Shown one piece after another: positions 13,923 through 20,270 of a stretch of DNA of 22,555 bases. The DNA comes from a virus. Every line of letters starts with the position of its first letter. Within the stretch, counting starts at the first letter, position 1. The stretch is from IMG/VR virus record IMGVR_UViG_3300030110_000468, positions 3,893 through 26,447 of that record; one strand, 5' to 3'. Below the pieces are notes generated by a model. It saw only the letters and a program-made list of their open reading frames with translations, did no database searches and was not told the origin of the DNA. The translations under genes and the position numbers were made by a program.

Positions 13923-14311
13923 TCCTGTATTTTTAGTCCCTCTTCATCGTTTATACCTCCATTTCTATCTAGTAATCTATACTTTATCTTAGTTGCATCA
14001 AAAGTATTCTTAATTTTATTAATGACTAAAGATTTATCAAACTCTTTACATGAGTATAGGTCTGCTTGAAGTATACCCCACTCGTTCCATATGTGCATAG
14101 ACGCATGGCTTGTCTTTAATAGTATAGCAGATGTCCAACCTACATTTCCTAAGTCGCTTACCCAAGATGATATGGGACCTTTGGCTACCTTCATGTCTAC
14201 ATCCTCAACTAAACTTGTCATAAAATTTTCAACAACATCTTCCTCATTCTCATTGGGAAATTTATTTATTATAGCATTAACTAATAAATGCTTATGGTCT
14301 GGTTTAATCAT
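13916..14311 (-). CDS. speD-like: S-adenosylmethionine decarboxylase-like (SpeD family) protein
   Basis: At 131 residues it matches the length of class 1B bacterial SpeD. The key motif TSHASMHIW contains S68, the position of the self-cleaving serine that becomes the pyruvoyl group (S63 in Thermotoga maritima). H73 lies five residues on and C88 twenty residues on (DLYSCKEF), the same spacing as H68 and C83 of that enzyme. The residue before the serine is Thr rather than the usual Glu. SpeD makes decarboxylated AdoMet for spermidine synthesis, and some homologues are known to act on other amino acids, so the substrate is open. The gene sits in the replication operon; polyamines bind DNA, and a role in DNA packaging or host metabolism is inferred. 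Confidence 0.75.
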   Translation of the reverse strand: MIKPDHKHLLVNAIINKFPNENEEDVVENFMTSLVEDVDMKVAKGPISSWVSDLGNVGWTSAILLKTSHASMHIWNEWGILQADLYSCKEFDKSLVINKIKNTFDATKIKYRLLDRNGGINDEEGLKIQEW

Positions 14312-14553
14312 TACTCTGCTTCCCTTTCTGTCTCTACATGTAACACTTCAACTATTAACCTATTTAAGTACCACTGTGCTTTCTCTAGATCCTGCACAGG
14401 CTGTCGTTTATACTTATACCTGGCCATGTATTTCATACATGCACCTTTTAAATATCCATGAAACTCTTCAGTGGTCATTGACTCTCTAATTAACTCAATA
14501 GTTTCAGTATTGGATTGCCTATAGTGCTCTGGAAAATTTACATCATCTGCCAT
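14311..14553 (-). CDS. DUF3310 domain protein (T7 gp1.7 nucleotide-kinase-like)
   Basis: The 80-residue protein has the full DUF3310 pattern: VNFPEHY at residues 5-11, then IELI, GACMKYMARYKYK at 37-49, and DLEKAQWYLNRLI at 55-67. The family is common in phages and includes the C-terminal part of T7 gp1.7, a nucleoside monophosphate kinase whose loss gives dideoxythymidine resistance. Stand-alone copies like this one are shorter and their activity is not established. It overlaps the metallophosphoesterase stop by ten bases and the next ATG at one base, inside the replication operon. A role in nucleotide supply is plausible. Confidence 0.85.
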   Translation of the reverse strand: MADDVNFPEHYRQSNTETIELIRESMTTEEFHGYLKGACMKYMARYKYKRQPVQDLEKAQWYLNRLIVEVLHVETEREAE

Positions 14554-15283
14554 ATCTTTTCTTTACCTCCTGAATATTTACAGTTTCAATATCATACTCT
14601 CCACCTTTTACATTACGTTTAACTATAAGTCCACTCCACCATAGCCTCTGTGTATTATATGCGTATGCTTCTCTATGAGTTAAGTAACAACCTGCAGATA
14701 ATCCCATTATCTTTTTACCAGATGGCTTAGATGCAATGGCATAGTCCAACAGATGAGAATGCCCAACAGTAGATGATACTTTGTTTTTATTTACTAGAGC
14801 TCTAGCCATGTTCTCTCCAGAGATAGCTGTACCCATAACACCACTAGGAAAATTATGTGAGTAGTATACTCCATCAATTACAGCAGGATATCTATAATCA
14901 TATGTATGCCACCCATACTCTGGATACTTTAGATCTTCTATAGTCATGTGGCCTTCAAGCTCTGGGTTATCTTCTACCATACGAAGTATACGATCTTCAT
15001 GATTACCCAATAACATATGCATCTCTGCATCATGCTTACCTATACCATCATTAAACTTTTGTAGTGCATCATGCGTATGCTCTATATCTTTTTTATATCG
15101 CCTACCTTCAAATGACTTTTTCTTTCTATCGTAGCTAGACATAGAGTCCATACTTGCAAAGTCTCCCATACAAATTACTTTATCTACTTTTAAATCTTTA
15201 GCCATTCTACCTGCCCAGGTAAATCTTTCATTACTAGCATGTGGTGTACAATGGGGGTCTCCTATTACTAAATGTGTTGTCAT
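14543..15283 (-). CDS. Metallophosphoesterase (calcineurin-like)
   Basis: The 246-residue protein shows the complete metallophosphoesterase motif series in order: D9-x-H11 (IGDPHC), G40-D41 (CMGDF), GNHE at 93-96, H143 in YSHNF, and GHSH at 174-177. These residues hold two metal ions and the family cleaves phosphomonoesters or phosphodiesters. No membrane anchor or signal peptide is present, so it acts in the cytoplasm. Its place among DNA and nucleotide genes suggests nucleotide or nucleic-acid end processing, or removal of a cyclic-nucleotide defence signal, but the substrate cannot be read from the sequence. It starts at ATG 15283, sharing one base with the upstream stop. Confidence 0.9.
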   Translation of the reverse strand: MTTHLVIGDPHCTPHASNERFTWAGRMAKDLKVDKVICMGDFASMDSMSSYDRKKKSFEGRRYKKDIEHTHDALQKFNDGIGKHDAEMHMLLGNHEDRILRMVEDNPELEGHMTIEDLKYPEYGWHTYDYRYPAVIDGVYYSHNFPSGVMGTAISGENMARALVNKNKVSSTVGHSHLLDYAIASKPSGKKIMGLSAGCYLTHREAYAYNTQRLWWSGLIVKRNVKGGEYDIETVNIQEVKKRYGR

Positions 15284-15588
15284 TAATGTAAATCCTTTTT
15301 GTTTAAAAAATTAAGTATGTCTACAACATTATCATCATCATCAAGGTTATTATATTCTCTTCTATCTTTGCTTTCTTTTTCTGCCATTTCAAGAAGCCCC
15401 TCTTGATAAATAATTTCTGGATGTTCCGTAACATATCTAATAAGTCCTTTTCCTATTATAGAACATATGTCATTATCGGCTGGATCTTTAGGATCCACAA
15501 TGCCACAGACAAAGCCATTTTCATGAGGGCTTATAACTACAGAAACTGTATTTAGAAAATCAAAACCTTTTAAGTTATCTTTATCCAT
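15283..15588 (-). CDS. Acidic hypothetical protein (101 aa)
   Basis: The N-terminus has strand-like segments (TVSVVISPHENGFVCGIVD) and the middle a helix (GKGLIRYVTEHPEIIYQEG). The C-terminus carries an acidic segment, DDDDNVVDILNFL. A very similar acidic segment (DDDDSIVGIDELM) ends the next gene upstream, so the two may share a docking motif. I do not recognise a family. It overlaps both neighbours by a single base, which points to coupled translation in the replication operon. Confidence 0.72.
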   Translation of the reverse strand: MDKDNLKGFDFLNTVSVVISPHENGFVCGIVDPKDPADNDICSIIGKGLIRYVTEHPEIIYQEGLLEMAEKESKDRREYNNLDDDDNVVDILNFLNKKDLH

Positions 15589-15770
15589 TATATGTTATGC
15601 ATAAGTTCATCAATGCCAACGATACTATCATCATCATCTGGAACCCCAGTCTCTTTAAGTTTTTTTCTTTTGAATCTAAGCTCATCAATAGCTTGCTGTT
15701 GCTCTTCTTGTATTTTTTCTGACATAAGTTCTATCTCTTCGTCAGTTATATCTTTTGGAAATGTTACCAT
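15588..15770 (-). CDS. Small acidic coiled-coil protein (60 aa)
   Basis: A 60-residue, highly charged helical protein. The N-terminal part reads EEIELMSEKIQEEQQQAIDE and is predicted by eye to be a continuous coiled coil. It then has a basic turn (FKRKKLKETGVP) and ends with DDDDSIVGIDELM, which resembles the end of its downstream neighbour. There is no known domain. Its ATG lies two bases after the endonuclease stop. Adaptor or protein-binding roles are possible; none is shown. Confidence 0.68.
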   Translation of the reverse strand: MVTFPKDITDEEIELMSEKIQEEQQQAIDELRFKRKKLKETGVPDDDDSIVGIDELMHNI

Positions 15771-15771
15771 T

Positions 15772-16131
15772 CTATTCTCCTTTGTTTGTTTCTTTTATAA
15801 TACCTATAAATGACATACAGTCAAGTACTATAAGGGGTTTCCTGCCATTCATTTTTAAAACTACAGCAGGTTCTAGTTTAGAATTTGAAATTGATTGGTC
15901 ATAAGCATCATACAATCCTTTCCAAGTTTCCTTATTCTTACATTCAATAGAGAATGGGAATAACTTTTGGGCTTTTTCAGAGAGCTTGATATCTATACCA
16001 GACTCTCCCATGATAGCACACCATACATCTGCGTCTACCTTTAAGCTAGGGAACGCACCAAGTAGTGCGTCCCTAACCCAGTTTTGAAGCCTTCGCCCCT
16101 TGGCTTTTCTACTGCGTATACTAGGAGTCAT
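15772..16131 (-). CDS. PD-(D/E)XK endonuclease, possibly resolvase-like
   Basis: The 119-residue protein starts with basic residues (SRKAKGRRLQNWVRDALL). The nuclease core follows: MGESGIDIKLS around D47, then IECKN with E63-x-K65, and a conserved Gln at 79 (AYDQS). Spacing D-15-E-x-K fits the PD-(D/E)XK fold used by Holliday junction resolvases, VRR-NUC proteins and T7 endonuclease I-like enzymes. In a phage replication operon it probably cuts branched or recombining DNA, or clears host DNA. Family rank within the fold is uncertain. It overlaps the upstream exonuclease by 11 bases. Confidence 0.75.
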   Translation of the reverse strand: MTPSIRSRKAKGRRLQNWVRDALLGAFPSLKVDADVWCAIMGESGIDIKLSEKAQKLFPFSIECKNKETWKGLYDAYDQSISNSKLEPAVVLKMNGRKPLIVLDCMSFIGIIKETNKGE

Positions 16132-17014
16132 AGTCCTCTACCCTAGGATTACTAACCTTAGTATACCAAACCCATTTAGGGTTTTTAGCTTGCGATTGCT
16201 GTTGTGGCAGCATCTGCAAGTTTTCTCCCCAACAAGGAAACTTGTAAGGGCAGAAACTACATGCCGTACCTAGAACTTTATTGCCTGTCTTCTGTTTTCT
16301 AAAGTACTCATCTTCATCTTTGAAACATCTTTTAAATTCTTTGTCTAAAGTTATAGCTCTTATATTATTGTCAATATCACTGATTGCTTTTTCTTTATAC
16401 TCATCATCAGCCATTGGTGCCTCTGTTAACACCCACTCTCCTGTAGATTTATTAATCACTATCCACCCACCAAATGGTTTTTGCCTAGCCTCTGCATACA
16501 TATAACCCTGTGCTAGGTATCCAAACAGATCATCATCTGCTACTGCATGGAACCCGCCATTCTCTCCAAACTTATTAGTGAATGACCAGGGAGATGCACT
16601 TTTAATATCCCATACTTTATCCTCAATCTCTACATCAAGTGTGCCATTTACACTTGTGCCATCAAGTTTATACTCTGTCTTTGTCTGCTCTGATTGTATC
16701 TCTACTCCAGATGCTTTCATAATTATCATAGCAGCTTGCTCTACTAAGTCACCAAAAAAGTTTCTCATCTTAAAATTATATGGCTGTGACTCTCCTTTAA
16801 CACCTTTCTTTTCCATTTGCAGTTGACATAAAGGTCTTCCGATGTTTGATGCCCTAAGACCAAACTCTTTTTTTCTTTGGTCAGTAAATTGCTTGCGGAA
16901 TGAATCAGCACAAGCCTTACCAAACTGGTCAATCAAATCATCGGATACCTCAACCGCATCTTTCGATGCGGCCTCAAGAAACACCCTAACTTTTTCTAGG
17001 ATGTCTGAACTCAC
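16121..17014 (-). CDS. Cas4/RecB-like exonuclease with probable [4Fe-4S] cluster
   Basis: A 297-residue PD-(D/E)XK nuclease. Motifs in order: C63 (PLCQLQ), GDLVE at 88-92, GTLDVEI with D127, WDIKSAS with D136-x-K138, QGYMYAEAR (Q169 to R177), and ACSFCPYKFPCW with C252-x2-C255-x5-C261. One early and three late cysteines around the nuclease core are the Cas4/AddB arrangement that binds an iron-sulphur cluster. Such enzymes resect DNA ends. No CRISPR array or cas1/cas2 is visible, so this is a phage recombination or genome-processing exonuclease, next to an SSB-like protein and a second nuclease. The start ATG overlaps the stop region of the SSB-like gene. Confidence in the fold is high; the Fe-S cluster is inferred from cysteine spacing. 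Confidence 0.85.
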   Translation of the reverse strand: MSSDILEKVRVFLEAASKDAVEVSDDLIDQFGKACADSFRKQFTDQRKKEFGLRASNIGRPLCQLQMEKKGVKGESQPYNFKMRNFFGDLVEQAAMIIMKASGVEIQSEQTKTEYKLDGTSVNGTLDVEIEDKVWDIKSASPWSFTNKFGENGGFHAVADDDLFGYLAQGYMYAEARQKPFGGWIVINKSTGEWVLTEAPMADDEYKEKAISDIDNNIRAITLDKEFKRCFKDEDEYFRKQKTGNKVLGTACSFCPYKFPCWGENLQMLPQQQSQAKNPKWVWYTKVSNPRVEDYDS

Positions 17015-17859
17015 GAAGCAAGTATCTCCGCTGGATCACCTTCTAGATCGTCTGCTACTTCTATGATTTTTGCATCCGCTGTACTAGGAGATGCCTTCTT
17101 AGCAGCACGCCAGAGCTCTACTATTTCTTCGTTCTCAGTATTGATAACATCTTGAAAAGATAAGAGAATTTCTTTTTCTTTATCAGTGAACGTAACCTCT
17201 TCTGGATTGACTGATATATTAGAGACATAGAATACATTACTACCTGCTTTCTTTTTCATAGTTTTAAGTTCAAGTGTGTGATTAAACATTACTTTACCTC
17301 TGCGTCTAAGACTTTCTATAGCCTCTCCAACAGGTTTAAAGTTACTGCCTGTTACTTTCCACAACACAGGTAAATCTTTTACCTCTGTTTTGTCTCCTCC
17401 TGGCAATGCACCTTTAAAAGAAACTAAACCATAAACTAAACGATAACACTTTATCGCTTTCTGTTTCATTCTTTCTTCATCAGAAATATTAGCAAGTTCT
17501 TTTGCTGGTATCTTACCACATCTCACGCCACCTTGTATATCTATAGCCTCATCTTTCCAAGACTTAAAGATTATACTTCTGTTGCTGTATTCATTCTTGT
17601 CTGCATCGTACTTCATATACTGATATGCATTCATGAATGGTCTAAAAGTTACTGGCTTTCCATAAGCGTAACTATCTAGTTCAGGAACATACACACCGTA
17701 TGATCCTACTGGCACTTCCGCACCATCATCGTTTTCTGGAAATCTATTTATGGCTAACTTCGGTAAGAAGTTGCCAGTAGAAGATTTCTCTTGGCCAATC
17801 ATAGACATAATCTGATCTTGCGATAGACCATCTATGTTAGCCACTTCATTGTTAGACAT
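17011..17859 (-). CDS. Putative single-stranded DNA-binding protein (phage type)
   Basis: The 282-residue protein starts at ATG 17859 (a GTG lies just upstream in the same frame) behind a perfect AGGAGG on the minus strand (17868-17873). The middle has beta-rich, basic and aromatic segments (YGKPVTFRPFMNAYQYMKYD, SLRRRGKVMFNHTLELKTMK). The C-terminus is acidic and flexible (VADDLEGDPAEIL). A compact basic core with an acidic tail is typical of phage SSBs such as T7 gp2.5, although I do not see a definite OB-fold motif. Its place between polymerase-side genes and a Cas4-like exonuclease fits SSB or a recombination mediator. The strongest ribosome site in the leftward module predicts high expression, as expected for an SSB. 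Confidence 0.55.
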   Translation of the reverse strand: MSNNEVANIDGLSQDQIMSMIGQEKSSTGNFLPKLAINRFPENDDGAEVPVGSYGVYVPELDSYAYGKPVTFRPFMNAYQYMKYDADKNEYSNRSIIFKSWKDEAIDIQGGVRCGKIPAKELANISDEERMKQKAIKCYRLVYGLVSFKGALPGGDKTEVKDLPVLWKVTGSNFKPVGEAIESLRRRGKVMFNHTLELKTMKKKAGSNVFYVSNISVNPEEVTFTDKEKEILLSFQDVINTENEEIVELWRAAKKASPSTADAKIIEVADDLEGDPAEILAS

Positions 17860-17883
17860 CACATTGTCCTCCTTTTTGTTGAT

Positions 17884-18084
17884 TTATATATCTTGTATTT
17901 CATCGATCACCATAAGGTTTTCTTTAGCAGCTGCTATCTTCTGTACTAATTTATCTACCTCGTCAATATGCTGGGGATGTTCTCCGATACCAACAGATTT
18001 ATTTACATAGATTTCTAGTACTGCTTTTGCTTCTGATATTTGTGCAGTATAGCGATCAGTTAATGCTTTTAAGATTTTTGACAT
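17884..18084 (-). CDS. Small coiled-coil protein, marine phage family (66 aa)
   Basis: I take ATG 18084 as the start because AGGAG lies four bases before it (18089-18093); an earlier in-frame start at 18102 adds six residues and no ribosome site. The protein is a helical hairpin: TDRYTAQISEAKAVLEIY, then NKSVGIGEHPQHIDEVDKL, then a second helix. The motif VGIGEHPQH with flanking helices is one I recall from many marine phages and cyanophages, always of about this size and of unknown function. It follows a micro-ORF and a TTGACA element and is the first gene in a sub-block leading to the SSB-like protein. Confidence 0.75.
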   Translation of the reverse strand: MSKILKALTDRYTAQISEAKAVLEIYVNKSVGIGEHPQHIDEVDKLVQKIAAAKENLMVIDEIQDI

Positions 18085-18092
18085 AATACTCC

Positions 18093-18121
18093 TTACTACC
18101 ATATTTTATAAAAAATGTCAA
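18093..18121 (-). promoter_or_regulatory. Weak candidate promoter before the coiled-coil / SSB sub-block
   Basis: A second TTGACA on the minus strand (18121-18116) overlaps the stop of the 30-residue membrane micro-protein, with 17 bases to TAGTAA (18098-18093). The -35 is perfect but the -10 is poor (three mismatches), so this is only suggestive. It would give the coiled-coil and SSB-like genes extra transcription, which would fit the strong ribosome site of the SSB-like gene. Confidence 0.28.
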
Positions 18122-18210
18122 GCAATTATATTAATAATAACTAAAACAAATATTACCACAAATGCTAGCAAATCAAATAAACTAAATGCAAAACGTTCAA
18201 ATTTTTTCAT
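18118..18210 (-). CDS. 30-aa single-pass membrane micro-protein
   Basis: An ATG at 18210-18208 overlaps the DNA polymerase stop (ATGA). The frame stays open for 30 codons to TGA 18120-18118. The product is MKKFERFAFSLFDLLAFVVI followed by ten more hydrophobic residues, so nearly all of residues 9-30 form one membrane helix behind a basic N-terminus. An AAAGGA ribosome site lies seven bases upstream. It fills most of the gap after the polymerase. I recall similar tiny membrane proteins in marine phage replication operons, with no known function. Length is short, but the coupling, ribosome site and clean topology support it. Confidence 0.6.
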   Translation of the reverse strand: MKKFERFAFSLFDLLAFVVIFVLVIINIIA

Positions 18211-20270
18211 AAGACTATCCTTTCTTTTTTTAAATTTACTTCGTCCATATCTAACCAATTATCTCCCATTTTTAACTCAGTGTCAAGTGGCACATTAAAC
18301 TCTATATTGTACACATCATAGAGATAATCTGTAACTCCAGCAGTGGCCTTGTCTAGAATAGAAGTCATAAGTTTAAACTCATCTGGATGTGCGTCAACTA
18401 CTATGGAGTCATGTACAGTATTTATTAGTAAGCTCTTTACTTTATTTTCTTTCATCATTTTATATGCGTTAATGCATGCTATAGGAACTATGTCTGCTGT
18501 AGCAAAACCCTGTACAGGATAGTTCTTAATCTGTGTAGAATAACTAGATCCACCCCAGGCTTGCCTTTGTGCATAAGGAAAAGAATACTCACGGCCTGAT
18601 GGTATCTTAATCTTTTTATATTGTATAGCATTACTCTGTAAATTCTCATGCCAGTTAGCTATATCTTTGTACTTCTCAAGAAATGCTTTGTAGTATCTCT
18701 TCTCATCTTCTGTTCCTGACATGCCACCATATAAAGGTTTAAAGGTATGTGCCTTTGCCTCTTGCCGTGAAACTCCTATGGTGTCAGCGGTAAACTGGTG
18801 AACATCAACACCATCATCAATATCTTTCATGCCTTGCTTGTCTTGTGCTAGGAACACAGCAGTTCTAAACTCTAGCTGCGAGAAGTCTATTTCCATAATC
18901 TTTCCACCCTTAAACCTGGATGATATAACTTTTCTTATTGGAAAAGTATTTCCCCGGGGTTGATTCTGGAAGTTAGGATCTCTGCTGGATAGCCTTGCTG
19001 TTGCTGTAACACATTGCATAAACTTAGGATGAAGTATATTATCTGCATTTACATGATCTCTCATACCATTTACAAATGTATTTAGATATGTATCAATTGC
19101 ATTATATCTTATGATAAGATCAACAAACTCTTTAAGATCTCCTTGTGCTCTCATTGACAATCGTCTCAATGTATCCCTATCTGTTTTAAATCCACCCTCT
19201 GCAACTTCGGATACACCAATAGGAAACTGATTAAAGCCTGCAGTTCTGCTAAGTTTTAAGTAAAGAGTACCACCATCACATACGTCACACTTACTTAAGT
19301 TTTTGTAAGGGTCTCCATTAACTTTGTATCTTCTTATAAGGCCTTGACCAGAACACCTACTGCACTGAGACGCTGTAGTTTTTTTTATAACTTCTGTATT
19401 AGCCATTATCATATCTTTAAACTTTGACTTTGATAATGTTGGTCGTTTCTTTTTTCTCTTGGTAAATTTATCTATGCCTATGTTAAAGTCATTAGCCCAT
19501 CTCTTTTTATCAACAACTTTTCTTGAGTATATTAGCCACGATAGTTGCTCGGTGCTTGACGGATTGATTGGTGTATCCCCCATCTTCTCCCATATTATTT
19601 TCTTTATCTGCTGTGCAAGTAGTCCAAACTCTTCTTTAAACTGTTGCTCCACAGAATCAAGGGATTCTAGGTCAATATTTATACCGTTCATCTCCATGTC
19701 TGCAAGCACAGGTAAAAACTCTCCCATCATCTTTACAGATTTAAGAAGGCATCTATTATTTTCTTTTTTAAAATCTGACATCTGAGAATCAAACAGAGCT
19801 CTAGTGGATACTACATCCTGTCTTCCATATTCCTCTATGATATCCACAGGTATATCTTCAAATGATATTTTGTCTTTCATGTACTGATCTACAGCATCAG
19901 ATTTTTGTGCTATACTTCTACGTTTACATATCTCTTTTAGAGATAGTGGCTTACGCAATCCCCGTAGTAATACATACTCACCTATCATTGTATCATACAA
20001 TCTACCATCATACTTAAATCCAGATTCAAGTAGCCATACTAAATCAAACTTAATATTGTGACCAACTAACAGTTTAGTCCTATCAAGAATATCTTGAACT
20101 GCCTTATGATTAGCCTGTATGTCAAAGCTATTATGATTGTGATTAAAAAAATAGTACTCGTCATTAACACCGATACTAACCAAACAGTTATTTGGATTGA
20201 ACGGTAAAGGATCTACCTTGCCACCATCTTTAATTTGAAAGCTAGTTTCTACATCTAATACTGTGATCAT
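18207..20270 (-). CDS. DNA polymerase, family A, with 3'-5' exonuclease
   Basis: The 687-residue protein copies the phage genome. The exonuclease domain (1-185) has D6-x-E8 (VLDVETS), N72 and D76 (GHNIKFDLVW) and Y148...D152 (YGRQD), so proofreading should be intact. The polymerase domain has motif A at 460-470 (EIDFSQLEFR, D462), motif B at 502-515 (RQEAKAHTFKPLYG, with F510 at the E. coli F762 position) and motif C at 620-622 (HDS, where most families have HDE). Between them, residues 303-331 carry CSRCSGQG and CDVCDGGT, a DnaJ-like pair of CxxC motifs in the thumb region. It is close to T7 gp5 in size (704). Its ATG overlaps the helicase stop (ATGA). Confidence 0.96.
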   Translation of the reverse strand: MITVLDVETSFQIKDGGKVDPLPFNPNNCLVSIGVNDEYYFFNHNHNSFDIQANHKAVQDILDRTKLLVGHNIKFDLVWLLESGFKYDGRLYDTMIGEYVLLRGLRKPLSLKEICKRRSIAQKSDAVDQYMKDKISFEDIPVDIIEEYGRQDVVSTRALFDSQMSDFKKENNRCLLKSVKMMGEFLPVLADMEMNGINIDLESLDSVEQQFKEEFGLLAQQIKKIIWEKMGDTPINPSSTEQLSWLIYSRKVVDKKRWANDFNIGIDKFTKRKKKRPTLSKSKFKDMIMANTEVIKKTTASQCSRCSGQGLIRRYKVNGDPYKNLSKCDVCDGGTLYLKLSRTAGFNQFPIGVSEVAEGGFKTDRDTLRRLSMRAQGDLKEFVDLIIRYNAIDTYLNTFVNGMRDHVNADNILHPKFMQCVTATARLSSRDPNFQNQPRGNTFPIRKVISSRFKGGKIMEIDFSQLEFRTAVFLAQDKQGMKDIDDGVDVHQFTADTIGVSRQEAKAHTFKPLYGGMSGTEDEKRYYKAFLEKYKDIANWHENLQSNAIQYKKIKIPSGREYSFPYAQRQAWGGSSYSTQIKNYPVQGFATADIVPIACINAYKMMKENKVKSLLINTVHDSIVVDAHPDEFKLMTSILDKATAGVTDYLYDVYNIEFNVPLDTELKMGDNWLDMDEVNLKKERIVL

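Noticed and set aside
14091-14489. Rightward open frame of 132 codons opposite the SpeD-like and DUF3310 genes
   Set aside because: Both genes on the other strand have clear family motifs; this frame is Ser/Leu/Thr-rich shadow sequence.
16121-17014. Cas4-like protein as evidence for a CRISPR system
   Set aside because: No array of repeats and spacers and no cas1, cas2 or effector gene are present; Cas4-like exonucleases are common in phages on their own.
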